Part shown: positions 30,540-42,064 of the stretch, piece after piece
Position numbering within the stretch: position 1 is the stretch's first letter
Layout: the number at the start of each line of letters is the position of its first letter
From: Simmondsia chinensis
Taxonomy: Eukaryota > Streptophyta > Magnoliopsida > Caryophyllales > Simmondsiaceae
Direction of reading: 5' to 3'
DNA length: 64,000 bases
Assembly (NCBI GenBank): GCA_018398585.1
Contig: JAGTTD010000008.1
Coordinates: 1,066,501-1,130,500, forward strand
Notes under the pieces: model-generated
Told to the model about the DNA's origin: nothing
The model's database searches: none
What the model saw: only the letters and a program-made list of their open reading frames with translations
Program-made: the position numbers and the translations under genes

Positions 30540-31955
30540 CAGATTAAATTCACGTAATTTAAATTTTAAAGACTAAATTAATATAATAGATAAAATAAAA
30601 AAATTAAAGTAACCCAATAAAATAATATAATACGACAACAACGAGTTTGGGTTAGATGTCACCAAGAGAACTAAAAAAAATAAACGAGTGCTCGCTTATT
30701 TTTTTTCCATTCTGTCTGTCTATTTTATAGGTAAAACACATAAAAGGATATCATCGAAAAATCTTCCAAAAAATAAGCTCAATGCGTAAAACATTTTCTT
30801 TATTATTTATATAATTGCACAACTAAAGATTGCATCCAATTTTTTCTGATTTCTTTTTATTTTAAAAACTAAATATTTTTAATAAAATATTTTCATACTT
30901 GAAAATAATACTTATTAAATAACTTTAAATTACTAGAATAAAATACATAATTTTTTTTTGGTAGTGATATTGTCGGGGTATTTTGTTGTTAATGTTAGGA
31001 CAACTTCAACATAACAAAACAACAAAAATCTTTATTATTATGCTGACATTAACATAAAATGTCATGTTAATATCACTAATTTTTTTTGGGTTATTTATAT
31101 TTTAGTATCTTGATATTTTTTAAAATAATAAAAAGGATCCTAATTTTTTTAAATTATTAAAAATGTCCCTAAGTATTTATCGTATTAATAACAACTGTGA
31201 TGACGTCATTTTTCATCTACAGAGCTGGCGTGGCAATTATTTTTTATTAATACTACAAAAAAAAAAGACCTAAATCATGCTTCAATACTTTTATTCTTAC
31301 TTTATAAATACAAAATTCGAGGTTTTCTATCTATTTTTGTTTAATTTATTTTAAAATATGACTATTATAGAGTATTTCATCACTTTACTGTATATTAATA
31401 AAACCGAAGCTGTTATGCTAGATTTATCAAACAAAAATGACATCATCAAGTCGGAGAGGGGCCTTTTTATTAATACAACACAAACTTAGAGATTTTTTTA
31501 TTAATATAAAAAAAACTTAAAAAAGAACGAGATTTTTTTTATTATCTTTAAAAATGTTATAATATTAAAATATAAATAATATTATTTTTTACACTTTTAA
31601 CCATAGTTGTAAGGTCAATTAATGTGCGGTCTGTCACGGGGGGCCGGTTGGGTGTGGATGGACGCATAATTGTCTTTGCATCACTCGTACTGCACACTGT
31701 TGACAACAATGTTGTCACCAGCCGAGTCGGGTCGGTTCTAATATTTTTAAAGCTTAAAATAAAAAATTTAAATAAAATATTTTATATATAATAAATTATA
31801 AAATTTATTAATATTAATAATTAATATATTAAAAATTATAATTTTAAAAGTTTCGGGGCCCAAGCGATTGCTTCGGTTGATTCGTGTTATGTCTGACCCT
31901 GCCAAAAACAAAAATAAAAATGGGCTGGTATGATTGATAGAATATTTTTCTTAAT
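30540..31955. other. AT-rich intergenic DNA with foldback remnants
   Basis: Inverted blocks near 31086-31540 (ATTTATATTTTAGTATCTTG; TTTTTATTAATACAACAC) resemble 4880-5165. A GC-richer patch is at 31630-31740 (GGGGGGCCGGTTGGGTGTGG). No gene was seen. Confidence 0.35.
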
Positions 31956-31972
31956 ATCGAAATTATAATTAA

Positions 31973-32202
31973 GCGTGTTTGGGCAAGAGTAATACCAGGA
32001 TCCCATTAGAACTCCGAAATTAAACGTGTTTGGGACAAAGTAATACCAGGATGAATGACCTTTTAAGAAGTTCTCACCCTCAGGTTGGGGGCATTGGGAA
32101 ACAACCTCTCTTCAGGTTACCACCCTGAAGGGGGAAGGCTGCATATATTCGCCCCTCCGACCCTGCGTAGGCGGGAGCCTTGGAGCACTGGGTATGTTCC
32201 CA
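31973..32202 (+). mobile_element. 5S-SINE with a duplicated 5S promoter block
   Basis: 16-bp duplications TCGAAATTATAATTAA / TCGGAATTATAATTAA (31957-31972, 32203-32218). The block GCGTGTTTGGGCAAGAGTAA, TACCAGGAT occurs at 31973-32001 and again, slightly changed, at 32024-32052, so the 5S internal control region is present twice. The body has CACCCTCAGGTTGGGGGCAT and the end is GGGTATGTTCC. Confidence 0.82.
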
Positions 32203-32654
32203 TCGGAATTATAATTAAATATTTTTTGTGTCTTCTATTTAAAATAATTTTACATTAACAAAAAATTAATAATAATGACAATAATATCATGCGAAAAATT
32301 ATGAAACAAACATAATTTTAATATTAAATTTGAATAAAGGTATTGTGAGTACATAATTATTATTGATTGTTATTTTCACTCCTATTATTTGTTTATAAGT
32401 GACATCATTATTTTTACAGTAATAATTTTTTATTCGATAATAATAACCCCTTGCGCTTATTTTTGATGTGGAATGCTGATAGTGAAATGAGTCATTATGA
32501 CATAAAAGTTGCGTTAAGCGCAATAAATTTTCAAAATCTTCTGTAAAATAGAAATTTCAAAAAATTATATATTTTATTTATAGGTATATAAAATTAATTT
32601 TATTGTGAAAAAAGGGAAAAGAAGTGCATTGTAATAAAAATGGGAAATAAAGTG

Positions 32655-32865
32655 CCCGCTTGTGTTTCTTGTCCTCGTGTTTTTTCTGATCATGTGCTCG
32701 GTGGTTGTTGTGTCATTTTTTTGCAGAGAGCGTTTTTTTGTTTCTGTTTGCTTGTTTTGTGTTAGCTTTTTTTGGTCCCCGTTTTGTTGCGGGTGGACTC
32801 AGGCCTCGCCTAGCGAGTGGCTGGCTTGTTTAGCGACTTTGTCGCAATTTATCAAAAAAAAAAAA
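32655..32865 (+). mobile_element. 5'-truncated LINE end (stem-loop type)
   Basis: The same ending as 12352-12660: CCTCGCCTAGCGAGTGG, stem-loop GCGACTTTGTCGC at 32833-32845, AATTTATC and an A-tail. The upstream T-rich part aligns loosely with the 12.4-kb copy. Confidence 0.62.
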
Positions 32866-32878
32866 GTGTCATGCGTAA

Positions 32879-33097
32879 CCCACCAAGACCTTACCTCAAC
32901 GGTTGGAGGCGAGTAAGAGGATAGAATATTGCTTTAGATCAAAAGGTATGGAGTTCGATTCCCCGCTTGAACCTCTATCTGAGGAATCCTTGACTTAATT
33001 GGCATATGCGATTTGTGGGTCATCGCATAAGCCGGGATTTACCGGGTAATCGAATTTCTCGTTAGCCCAAAAAAAACAAAAACAAAAACAAAAAGGG
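32879..33097 (+). mobile_element. tRNA-derived SINE
   Basis: A box-A-like region near 32893 (AACGGTTGGAGGCGAG) and box B GGAGTTCGATTCC at 32950-32962. The tail GTTAGCCC is followed by an interrupted A-run. Flanks GTGTCATGCGTAA and GTGTCACGGGTAA (32866-32878, 33098-33110) form a 13-bp duplication with two mismatches. It inserted directly behind the A-tail of the preceding LINE. Confidence 0.7.
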
Positions 33098-33284
33098 GTG
33101 TCACGGGTAAACAATTAGCCAAAAAAGGAGTCATTATCAAATGCAAGCTGAGCATGAAATCTTTCTATGCAAGTCTCACGATATTGGCTTTATCTTCACT
33201 TCACAAATTAATAACTATCTTTTGCTATTCTTATCTTAGGCTTTAAATAAAGCGATTAATCAGAAAGATCTTGCCAGATCGAAG

Positions 33285-34040
33285 ATATCGCACCATGGTA
33301 AGAACCACTGTCTTAAAAGATAATTTTGTTACTGTTTCGATGCATACAGTGTTATTGACGGCCATTATCCGGGATTAATGGAATCTGACTCTTAACGTGC
33401 ACTCGTTCATTGTCGAGGAGGAGTGAGGAGAGAATTTTTCTGAGTTTGGGATCGATTGAACAATAGACAAAGCAGTCTTTATACAAGATTGGAGATAACT
33501 ATTGGAAGGGTTACAAAAGGCTCTGATAATCACTATGCTGCAATAAATGGTGCTCTTGGAAAAGCTATGAAAAGATTTGGGAGAATGTGAAAGGCTCCGT
33601 CAATATCACATCGTTGTAAGAACGACTATCTTAAAAAACGATTTTGCCACTGTTTCGATGCACACAGTTTTATTGACGGCTGTCCTCTGGGATTAATGCA
33701 ATCCGACTCTTAACGTGCACTCCATAATTGCTGAGTAATAGTGCCTAAGAATAGTTTGAAGAGAGAGAGAGAAGAGATAGTTATTATGAGTTTGGGATGG
33801 ATTTAACAATAGTCAGAGCAGTCCTTATACCAGATTGGAGGTGACTATTGGAAAGGTTACAAAAGGCTCCGACAATCACTAAGCTTGAGTAAATGGTGCT
33901 CTGGGAAAAGTTGGGAGAATATGCAAGGCTCCGTCAATATCGCTGTTGGAGTAAACACTACTTTAAATCTGCAAGTAACGAGTAACCAAGAGATCTACAG
34001 GTTTCGAGGCATGTGAGCACTTTCCTTAAGACCTATTTCA
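33285..34040 (-). mobile_element. Old copia-type LTR fragments, two tandem units
   Basis: Units at about 33285-33600 and 33605-33955 share GGTAAGAACCACTGTCTTAA, GATGCACACAG, TTATTGACGG and TTAACGTGCACTC. A third lies at 41185-41525. The same landmarks occur in diverged form in the copia LTRs at 34041 and 39647, so these are relatives. Confidence 0.6.
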
Positions 34041-35035
34041 TGTTACAAATATAGTGAATACAATGACTATACTACGTATAAAATGCGTAAATACAATAGT
34101 ATTCTACCGAAATATTACTCGAAAAATGCAGAAAAATAATTCAAATATTACTGCTGAATTAACCAACAAATTACAGTAGATAAAACCAATGAATCGATGT
34201 GAAATTGAAACAGCAAAGCCGATCAAAATATAGCGTTAATGCCTTTGTGTGCTCTGTAATATTGCGGTGAATGTAAAACGCAGTAAACGCAGTCAAATAT
34301 TGAACACGACAAGCAAAATTACCGGAAGAGAGAAGGTAGGTTAGAAAATACCGAAGATACCGTGCCGTGGTAAATAGCCACTGTCCTAAAAGACGACTTC
34401 GCCTCTGCCCCGGTGCAAACAGATATGCAGGCGGCCGTCGTCCAGGATTTACACGGTTCGACCCTTAACGTGCACTCGCTAAACGTCGATTAGGAACGCT
34501 TCGAACTTTGCCCACAAACAACGAAGGGAATTTGGACGCGAGAAGAACTATGAAAAACAGAGAGCGAAGGAAGAAGATGAAGTGCTGATAATTCTGTTTA
34601 ACCTAGCTAAGCTCGCTATTTATACAGCTCAAACCGGCAATTGTTATAAAAGCCCAACGTTCAGAAGCACATTAACGGCTAGATTAATACCCAACGTTCA
34701 TAAACACTCTAAATGACCGGATTAATGACCCAATGTTTAATCACACTAAATGACCGGAATAATAGTGCAGCATTAAACAAAAACATTAACAGGTTATTTT
34801 TCAGTAAAATAAATGTACCCGGTGTAAAAAAAACTCACCCACACCCTTGCCTGAGCACGGCGCGGCGGGCAGGTGGTTCCCTCCATTCCTTCACCCAAGG
34901 CCTAATTCAAATGACTAAAAAATACTCACCCTTATAAACCCAACCACTCCCTCCTAAATTATCAATGTGGGATTGGGGGTCTTGTATTCACAATGAAACT
35001 TTAATTTAGACTTAGCTTGTATTATTTTTCTAACA
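34041..35035 (-). repeat. Copia 3' LTR
   Basis: Runs TGTTAC...CTAACA on the plus strand. It contains the conserved CCGTGGTAA and TTAACGTGCACTCG landmarks and a TATTTATACAGC TATA-like block. Confidence 0.9.
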
Positions 35036-35696
35036 ATCCCCCACAAAGGATACAAGCGAAACAAAAAGAAAGGAATAAACTGGGCAAAGGGAGTTCAGTT
35101 TTTCAGTGCTGATGTCTTGCAACTTGAATCGTCACCTAGTGTAACCCAAGTTTAGGACCAACATCTTGCAAGGTGACTTTCGTCTTGAACCTCACAAGGG
35201 GTTGTATAGTCTTCCACTTGGACACATACCGAGCTCCAGAACTCGGCAACTCCTGCGGTTTGGCGCGTTTAATCGGCCATGCGCTCGTCCTGGATGTTCA
35301 TAGGCGCTCTAGAAAGCAAGTCTTAATCCTTCATAGGGAGCGGCCAGACTCCCACATCTATATAGGTGGATCCATTCAAGTGTGTATTACCGCACATCAC
35401 CAAACATATGGATATGGGTCCATTAAGAGATAAAGCTCAACCTTACCCCTGGTAACATACAGACAGTCTCCTGTCATGTGCAAATCGTGCTCACACCGCC
35501 AACATACGGCATTGGACCCGTCTCCAGACAGTGTCCGTCATGTGCAAGTCACGCTTACACCGCCAACACACGGCATTGGACCCGTCTCCGTACTGTTACA
35601 CCATAGGGAAGGACAACATAAACACAGTGCATATCTTGAATGAAACTATGACTTTTCACATTGAACCTGATAAGCCCAGGTTGGATATATCATAGT

Positions 35697-38114
35697 TTAT
35701 TCGTGTACAGACTTCAGTCCCATCCCCCTCGATGTTTCTACAATCATTTTATGATAAAGGCCTTTTGTCAACTGATCCGAAAAATTCTTTTTAGACTTTA
35801 CATAGTCTAGTGATATCACTCCACTTCCTAGTAGATCTTTCACAATCTTATGCCTGAGACGAATGTGTCTCCTCTTGCCATTGTAAACCTTGTTCTTAGC
35901 CACAGCGATTGCAGCTTGACTATCACAGTGAAGCGACACTGATGGAGCTGGATGCCCCCACAATGGCACGTCTCCCAGTAGACTTCTTAGCCCCTCGGCT
36001 TCATGACCTGCCAACTCAAGAGCAATAAACTCAGATTCCATAGTAGACGTGGCAGTACAAGATTGCTTAGATGATTTCCAGGATATAGCACCTCCAGCTA
36101 GTGTGAACACATATCCACTAGTGGAATTAATTTCATCGTTATCAGACACCCAATTGGCGTTGCAATATCCTTCTAATACAGCGGGAAACTTCCTATAATG
36201 AAGTCCCCAATCCATGGTTCCTTTTAAATACTTAAGCATTCTTTTTAACGCATTCCAATGCTCTTGATTAGGATTATGTGTGTATCTACTGAGTCTACTC
36301 ACAGCATATGCAATGTCAGGTCTAGTGTAATTCATTAGAAACATAACACTACCAATTATCTTGGCATACTCAGATTGGTACATAGCAACACCTTTATGTT
36401 TAATTAAATATACACTTGGATCATAAGGCGTTCTAACAGGATCAGTATTGATCATATCAAATTTTCTAAGTATCTTCTCAACATAGTGAGACTGGTTTAG
36501 GCTTATGCCTTCTGGAGTTTTCACAATTTTTACTCCTAAGATTACGTCTGCCTCACCCATATCTTTCATTTCGAATTTAGAGCATAGAAAGTTTTTCGTC
36601 TCATTGACAGCATTCAAGTCTGTGCCAAATATCAGCATATCATCAACATATAGACAAATTATTACACATCCATTTGAATCACACTTAGAGTATACACACG
36701 AATCACCATTGTTTACAAGAAAATTATTAGCTACTAACGTGCTGTTAAACTTCTCATGCCATTGTTTATGTGCCTGTTTGAGACCATACAGAGATTTTAC
36801 AAGCTTACAAACTTTATTTTCATTACCAGGAACCACAAAACCCTCAGGTTGTTTCAGGTAAATCTCTTCGTCTATGTCACCATTAAGAAATGCTATTTTA
36901 ACATCCATTTGATGCACTACTAAATCATGGACAGATGCAAGGGCGATCAAAACTCTAATTGTGACGATTTTAGCAACAGGTGAATAAGTATCAAAATAAT
37001 CTAACCCCTGTTTCTGGGTATAACCCTTAACCACTAACCTCACCTTGAACTTGTTTATTGTCCCATCAGCCTTCATTTTCTTTCTAAAGATCCACTTACA
37101 ACCTATTGGCTTACAACCTCTAGGAAGGTCTACCAATTCCCATGTATGGTTACCTAGAATCGACTCTAGTTCGCTATTAATGGCTTCTTTCCAAAAGGTA
37201 GAGTCAACTGACCTTATGGCCTTATCATAGGTTTTAAGGTCTTCTTCTAACATATAGACGTTCGCAATATCTTCATTTACGAAGTTATCTTCTGATAGGA
37301 AAGTGGTTACAAAGTCAGGTCCAAAGTTGATTTCTTTTCTAGCTCTTTTACTCCTACGAATTTCAGGAGTGTCTATATCGTTAGTATTATCATGACTAGC
37401 AGTTACATTATTAGGAAGCAAGCTAGAAGGTTGTGCATCATTAGACTTCAAGAGAAATATATGTTTAAAGAATTCAGCATCCCTAGATTCCATGACACTA
37501 CCATATGCATATGAATCATTAGATCCCTTAATTAAAAAATAATAAGCAGCACTGTGATGAGCATATCCGATAAAAATTGAATCGACAGTCTTAGGTCCGA
37601 TTTTACTACGTTTAAAGTCAGGTAACCCAACCTTAGCTAAACACGCCCACACTTTTAAATATTTTAGATAAGGCGCATAACCTTTCCACATTTCGTATGG
37701 GGTTTTATCTAATTTCTTGTGAGGAACTCTATTAAGTACATGACAAGCGGATAGTATAGCATCCCCCCACATGTTGTCAGGTAGTCCATAATTAATAAGC
37801 ATAGCATTCATCATACCCTTTAAAGTTTTATTTTTCCTCTCTACAACACTGTTAAACTGTGGGCAGTAAGGTGGGCTTTGCTCATGTATTATTCCATTTT
37901 CCTCACAAAATCTTTCTAGAGAGGTTGGATCATATTCTCCCCCTCTATCAGACCTAACTCTTTTAATTTTCCTTCCTAACTGATTTTCTACTTCAGCTTT
38001 GTATTTTAGAAACATTTCTTCTGCCTCATCTTTAGTGCTTAGGAGATATAGCATTGAGTATCTAGAGTGATCATCTACAAAGGTTATGTAGTATCTTTTT
38101 CCACCTCTACTCAT
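35697..38114 (-). CDS. Copia Pol: integrase, reverse transcriptase, RNase H
   Basis: 805 codons open on the minus strand. The start is only the first ATG after a frame break; the true polyprotein began upstream in gag-pol. The integrase core shows [16 protein letters not shown] and VVERKNK, holding the D, D, E catalytic residues. The reverse transcriptase (about residues 320-560) contains [16 protein letters not shown] and the catalytic YVDDMLIFG. RNase H (about 650-780) has [20 protein letters not shown] and HCDSQAAIA. Polyprotein cleavage would be by the upstream protease. A one-base deletion separates it from the protease frame. Confidence 0.93.
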   Translation of the reverse strand: MSRGGKRYYITFVDDHSRYSMLYLLSTKDEAEEMFLKYKAEVENQLGRKIKRVRSDRGGEYDPTSLERFCEENGIIHEQSPPYCPQFNSVVERKNKTLKGMMNAMLINYGLPDNMWGDAILSACHVLNRVPHKKLDKTPYEMWKGYAPYLKYLKVWACLAKVGLPDFKRSKIGPKTVDSIFIGYAHHSAAYYFLIKGSNDSYAYGSVMESRDAEFFKHIFLLKSNDAQPSSLLPNNVTASHDNTNDIDTPEIRRSKRARKEINFGPDFVTTFLSEDNFVNEDIANVYMLEEDLKTYDKAIRSVDSTFWKEAINSELESILGNHTWELVDLPRGCKPIGCKWIFRKKMKADGTINKFKVRLVVKGYTQKQGLDYFDTYSPVAKIVTIRVLIALASVHDLVVHQMDVKIAFLNGDIDEEIYLKQPEGFVVPGNENKVCKLVKSLYGLKQAHKQWHEKFNSTLVANNFLVNNGDSCVYSKCDSNGCVIICLYVDDMLIFGTDLNAVNETKNFLCSKFEMKDMGEADVILGVKIVKTPEGISLNQSHYVEKILRKFDMINTDPVRTPYDPSVYLIKHKGVAMYQSEYAKIIGSVMFLMNYTRPDIAYAVSRLSRYTHNPNQEHWNALKRMLKYLKGTMDWGLHYRKFPAVLEGYCNANWVSDNDEINSTSGYVFTLAGGAISWKSSKQSCTATSTMESEFIALELAGHEAEGLRSLLGDVPLWGHPAPSVSLHCDSQAAIAVAKNKVYNGKRRHIRLRHKIVKDLLGSGVISLDYVKSKKNFSDQLTKGLYHKMIVETSRGMGLKSVHE

Positions 38115-38716
38115 CAGACTTTTATAGTTCCTAAGTCAGTATGAACTAATTCAAGAAGTTCAGTTTGTCTCTCAATGGACTTAAAGGGTTTTTTAGCATA
38201 TTTAGCTTCTACACATACTTCACACTTATTAAAGTTGATATCACTGAAATTAGGGATCATGTTCATTTTCTTAAGTCGTTTAATTGATTCAACATTTACA
38301 TGTCCTAAGCGAGCATGCCACAATTCAAGAGATTCAACAATATAAGCAGAAGAGGTACTAGCAGTGTTATTCATGCAAATAGCATCAAGGACAGACAAGC
38401 CACCATTACAGAAACCCTTACCCACATACTCTCCATTCCTAGTCAGGAATAACTTGTCTGAATCAAAGGATAATTTCAACCCAGCTTTGATCAAGAGACT
38501 ACCCGAAATTAAATTTTTACGCATATCAGACACATGCTGCACATTTGTTAAAGTAAGAAATTTTTCAGAAGTGAGTTTTAAAGAAATCTTCCTTTTTCCG
38601 AGGATTGGTGTAGCTGTAGAATTGCCCATAAAGACCACCTCTCCCTCGGACATCTTTTGGTATTCCTGGAACATGCTTCTGTTTGTGCAGATATGCCTGG
38701 TAGCCCCGGTATCCAC
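38114..38716 (-). CDS. Copia protease and integrase zinc-binding region (frame-broken piece)
   Basis: 200 codons. The aspartic protease active site is DTGATRH near the start. The integrase HHCC domain follows (WHARLGHVN ... KCEVC). It ends at [10 protein letters not shown] and stop, where one missing base throws the frame out of register with the integrase core. At its start it is also out of frame with gag. These are pieces of one original polyprotein gene. Confidence 0.88.
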   Translation of the reverse strand: MDTGATRHICTNRSMFQEYQKMSEGEVVFMGNSTATPILGKRKISLKLTSEKFLTLTNVQHVSDMRKNLISGSLLIKAGLKLSFDSDKLFLTRNGEYVGKGFCNGGLSVLDAICMNNTASTSSAYIVESLELWHARLGHVNVESIKRLKKMNMIPNFSDINFNKCEVCVEAKYAKKPFKSIERQTELLELVHTDLGTIKV

Positions 38717-39606
38717 TAAGCCAAGTTGTTGACCAGGTTCACCTCAGAGACAACAGCTACAATGTTCTCTGCTTCTACAAGGTGGGCTTTATTCTTCAAG
38801 TCCTTAGGATTTTTACTTCTACAGTCTTTGGCCATATGTCCATACTTTCCACAGTGAGAGCAGTCTCTGAGGAATCTGTTATTCGGTTTTTGAATCTTTG
38901 CTCCAGGCTTGAAATTTGGGCGATGCTTTTTTCTTTTGTTCTTGAACCTGTCTGCATTACTAGGTCTAGCTTCGACAATATTAGCTTTAAAATGGTCGGA
39001 GTATGCATATCCCCTGTCCTTAAGCCTATTTTCTTCTTCAATTTTTAAGTGGTTTATTAACTCCTCTAATGTCAGGTCTTTCTTTTTGTGCATGAGTAAA
39101 TTTCGGTAATCCTTCCAGGAGGGTGGAAGTTTTTCAATTAAGACATACGCTTGAGTTATTTCGCAAATTTTAAGGCCTTCTGACAATGGAGTAGTTACAA
39201 TATTTTCATATTCATGGACTTGTTCAATTATTGGGATGTTGTCCACGAATTTAAAATCTAACCACTTACTAACAGCATATTTCCTAATACCCGCATCATC
39301 ACCTCCATATTTTTTCTACAGGGAATCCCAAATTTCTTTTGCCGTACTTAGTTTTACATAGATATCAAATAACCCATCACTCATATAATGCAGTAAGTTT
39401 CCTCTACATGTTCGGTCATCTATGGTAAATTTTTCTTCATAAGCCCTTTTTTCGTTTTCACCTTCAGGTGCCTTTTTGTCGTAGAGCACATAATCAAGAC
39501 ATACTAACTGTAAGAAAAACAGAATTTTTTGGGACCACCTCTTATAGTTCTTCCCGTCAAGAGGTTCAACTTTTGACATGTCGGGAAGGGGTATTTTTTT
39601 TGCCAT
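38716..39606 (-). pseudogene. Copia gag, interrupted by an in-frame TAG
   Basis: Gag starts at ATG 39606 (MAKKIPLPDMSKVEPLDGKN), only about 40 bases after the 5' LTR. TAG after KEIWDSL (near 39316) interrupts it. Reading continues in the same frame through the capsid-like part (YVLIEKLPPSWKDYRN, DLTLEELINHLKIEEE) to the CCHC zinc knuckle CSHCGKYGHMAKDC near 38830, ending just before the protease in another frame. About 295 codons in all. Confidence 0.85.
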
Positions 39607-39646
39607 GTTCAAATATTAGCGCGTTAAACTAAATCGTCTTTTAAAT

Positions 39647-40639
39647 TGTTACAAATATAGTGAATACAATGACTATACTACGTATAAAATGCATAAATAC
39701 AATAGTATTCTACCGAAATATTACTCGAAAAAGTGCAGAAAAATAATTCAAATATTACTGCTGAATTAACCAACAAATTACAGTAGATAAAACCAATGAA
39801 TCGATGTGAAATTGAAACAGCAAAGTCGATCAAAATATAGCGTTAATGCCTTTGTGTGCACTGTAATATTGCGGTGAATGTAAAACGCAGTAAACGCAGC
39901 CAAATATTGAACACGACAAGCAAAATTACCGGAAGAGAGAAGGTAGGTTAGAAAATACCGAAGATACCGTGCCGTGGTAAATAGCCATTGTCCTAAAAGA
40001 CGATTTCACCTCTCCCCCGGTGCAAACAGATATGCAGGCGGCTGTCGTCCAGGATTTACACGGTTCGGCCCTTAACGTGTACTCGTTAAACGTTGATTAG
40101 GAACGCTTCGAACTTTGCTGGAAACAACGAAGGGAATTTGGACGCGAGAAGAACTATGAAGAACAGAGAGCGAAGGAAGAAGATGAAGTGTTGATGATTC
40201 TGTTTAACCTAGCTAAGCTCGCTATTTATACAGCTCAAATCGGCAATTGTGATAAAAGCCCAACATTCAGAAGCACATTAACGGCTAGATTAATACCCAA
40301 CGTTCATAAACACTCTAAATGACCGGATTAATGACCCAACGTTTAATCGCACTAAATGACCGGAATAATAGCGCAGCATTAAAGAAAAACATTAACAAGT
40401 TATTTTTCCGTAAAATAAATGTACCCGGTGTAAAAAACTCACCCACACTCTCGCCCGAGCACGGCGCGGCGGGTGGGTGGTTCCCTCCATTCCTTCATCC
40501 AAGGCTTAATTCAAATGACTGAAAAATACTCATCCTTATAAACCCAACCACCCCCTCCTAAATTATCAATGTGGGATTGGGGGTCTTGTATTCACAATGG
40601 AACTTTAATTTAGACTTAGCTTGCATCATTTTTCTAACA
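39647..40639 (-). repeat. Copia 5' LTR
   Basis: 993 bp, colinear with the 3' LTR with scattered single-base differences. Confidence 0.9.
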
Positions 40640-40917
40640 TTTCAGTGTAGGAAATAGTCTCGGGGATACAGCGATAATCAAGACGGATGAAGGAGAAATT
40701 ATGTATGAGGAGAGCTAGAAGAGACAAATGAGAATGATGTTTTCGCAAGAACAATATCTCAATACTTACAAGTGCATTTACTTTTCATAGATTCGTCATC
40801 CAAACAAGTAATACCAAGGGGGTATATATCTAGAAAAATTGTGAAGAGCCGTCCCAAAACACACTCCTAAACGAGGAGCCAAAAGTCGGAAGTTATCGCG
40901 TGAAAATCAGTTAAAAA

Positions 40918-41095
40918 ACTGTCCTGTATGTCGACACACATGTGCTGTGTGTCAACACACAGCTCTGCGCCGTGTGTTCTGTAAGTTTATGTGTCAACAC
41001 ATGGGCTCTGTGTATCGACACACACCTCTGCAGCACTGTTCTGTAGGATTGTGTGTCGACATATGAGCCCTGTGTGTCGACACACATCCCATGAC
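40918..41095. repeat. Cluster of GTCGACACACA-type palindromic motifs
   Basis: About six variants of TGTGTGTCGACACACA or its half (near 40930, 40951, 40990, 41017, 41053, 41077), separated by GCTCTG-type spacers. They form a short degenerate minisatellite able to fold into hairpins. Confidence 0.7.
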
Positions 41096-41685
41096 ACATA
41101 AAAACACTTAAAATAAACTTTGGGACCAACTTTAAATACTTCATTCACAATTCTTATTGTCTTATTTTGAAAATACATCAACAACCACACCGTGGTAAGA
41201 ACGACTGTCTTAAAAAATGATTTTGCCACTGTTTTGATGCACACAGTGTTATTGACGACTGTCCTCTGGGATTAATACAATCCGCCTCTTAACGTGCACT
41301 CAATAATTGCTAAGTAAGAGTACCTCAGAATAGTTTGATGAGAGAGAGAGAAGAGCTCTGAGTTTGGGATGGATTTAACAATAGCCGAAGCAGTCCTTAT
41401 ATAAGATTGGAGGTGACTGTTGGGAGGGTTACAAAAGGCTCTGACAATCACTATGCTGCAGTAAATGGTGCTCTTGGAAAAGTTATGAGAAGCTTTGGGA
41501 GAATTTGCAGGCCTCTTCGATAAGAGCCGTAGAGCACGGTGCATTAAGGCGAGAGGTGCACGAGTGTGGTTTCCACCTTTTTCTCACTCTTACCTTAATT
41601 CAAAGTGCCTAAAAACAATTCAATATATAAAGTGGAAAAATCTCAACTGCTTTTCCTATGCGGGACAAACACTATATATATGTTT

Positions 41686-41903
41686 CTTAGTCTTTTAACA
41701 TATGTTGGCCCTGTTTTATTATCAGTCTTTTAATCTTTTAGTGTATGTTGGGCCTGTTTGTATTTCATTTTTGCATTCTTGTTTTCCTGTTCTGGTCCAG
41801 TGTTTGTGCTTTTCCTTTTTTGGTCCTCGTTTCCGTACAGGTGCCCTAGGCTTCGCTCTATCTTGTATCGCGACTTTGTCACTAATTATTGGAAAAAAAA
41901 AAA
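41686..41903 (+). mobile_element. 5'-truncated LINE end (stem-loop type)
   Basis: Duplications ACTATATATATGTTT (from 41671) and ACTATATATATATGTTT (41904-41920). The body is T-rich, with the stem-loop GCGACTTTGTCAC at 41870-41882, TAATTATTGG and an A-tail. Confidence 0.68.
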
Positions 41904-42064
41904 ACTATATATATATGTTTTATAATTTTTCAAACAGTCGCAGCTTTATATCATTTTTCTAACAAGGCCCTATTTACTAGTGCTTTTTTTTTTTTTGATA
42001 TATGCTAAAATCTCAAAATACCTAAATGATAAATATTCAAAAAATTTTAAGTCTGAATCCTCTA

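Larger units (their letters stand above)
34041..40639 (-). mobile_element. Ty1/copia retrotransposon, nearly complete
   Basis: 6.6 kb with LTRs 34041-35035 and 39647-40639 and a perfect 5-bp duplication TTTCA (34036-34040, 40640-40644). Gene order on the minus strand is gag, protease, integrase, reverse transcriptase, RNase H, which defines copia. The tract GTGGGGGATT before the 3' LTR is the polypurine tract. The primer-binding site after the 5' LTR is not the usual TGGTATCAGAGC. LTRs look about 97% alike by eye, so insertion was fairly recent, yet coding is broken at three places. Confidence 0.93.
40640..41966 (-). mobile_element. Older related LTR region with palindromic cluster, split by a LINE end
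   Basis: From about 41185 the copia LTR landmarks reappear (GTGGTAAGAACGACTGTCTT, TTAACGTGCACTC, GAGCACGGTGCATTAAGGCG), ending near TTTTCTAACA at 41966. The LINE fragment 41686-41903 interrupts it. The upstream part contains a cluster of TGTGTCGACACA-like motifs. Confidence 0.5.

Noticed and set aside
36505..36861. 118-codon plus-strand frame in the copia element
   Set aside because: Opposite-strand shadow of the reverse transcriptase domain.
40911..41144. 77-codon frame with repeated VDTQ-like motifs
   Set aside because: Comes from the TGTGTCGACACA minisatellite read in one frame; no gene context.
41185..41525. CRISPR-like repeat pattern with the units at 33285 and 33605
   Set aside because: These are long, diverged LTR fragments in a plant nuclear genome, with no short regular repeats or spacers.
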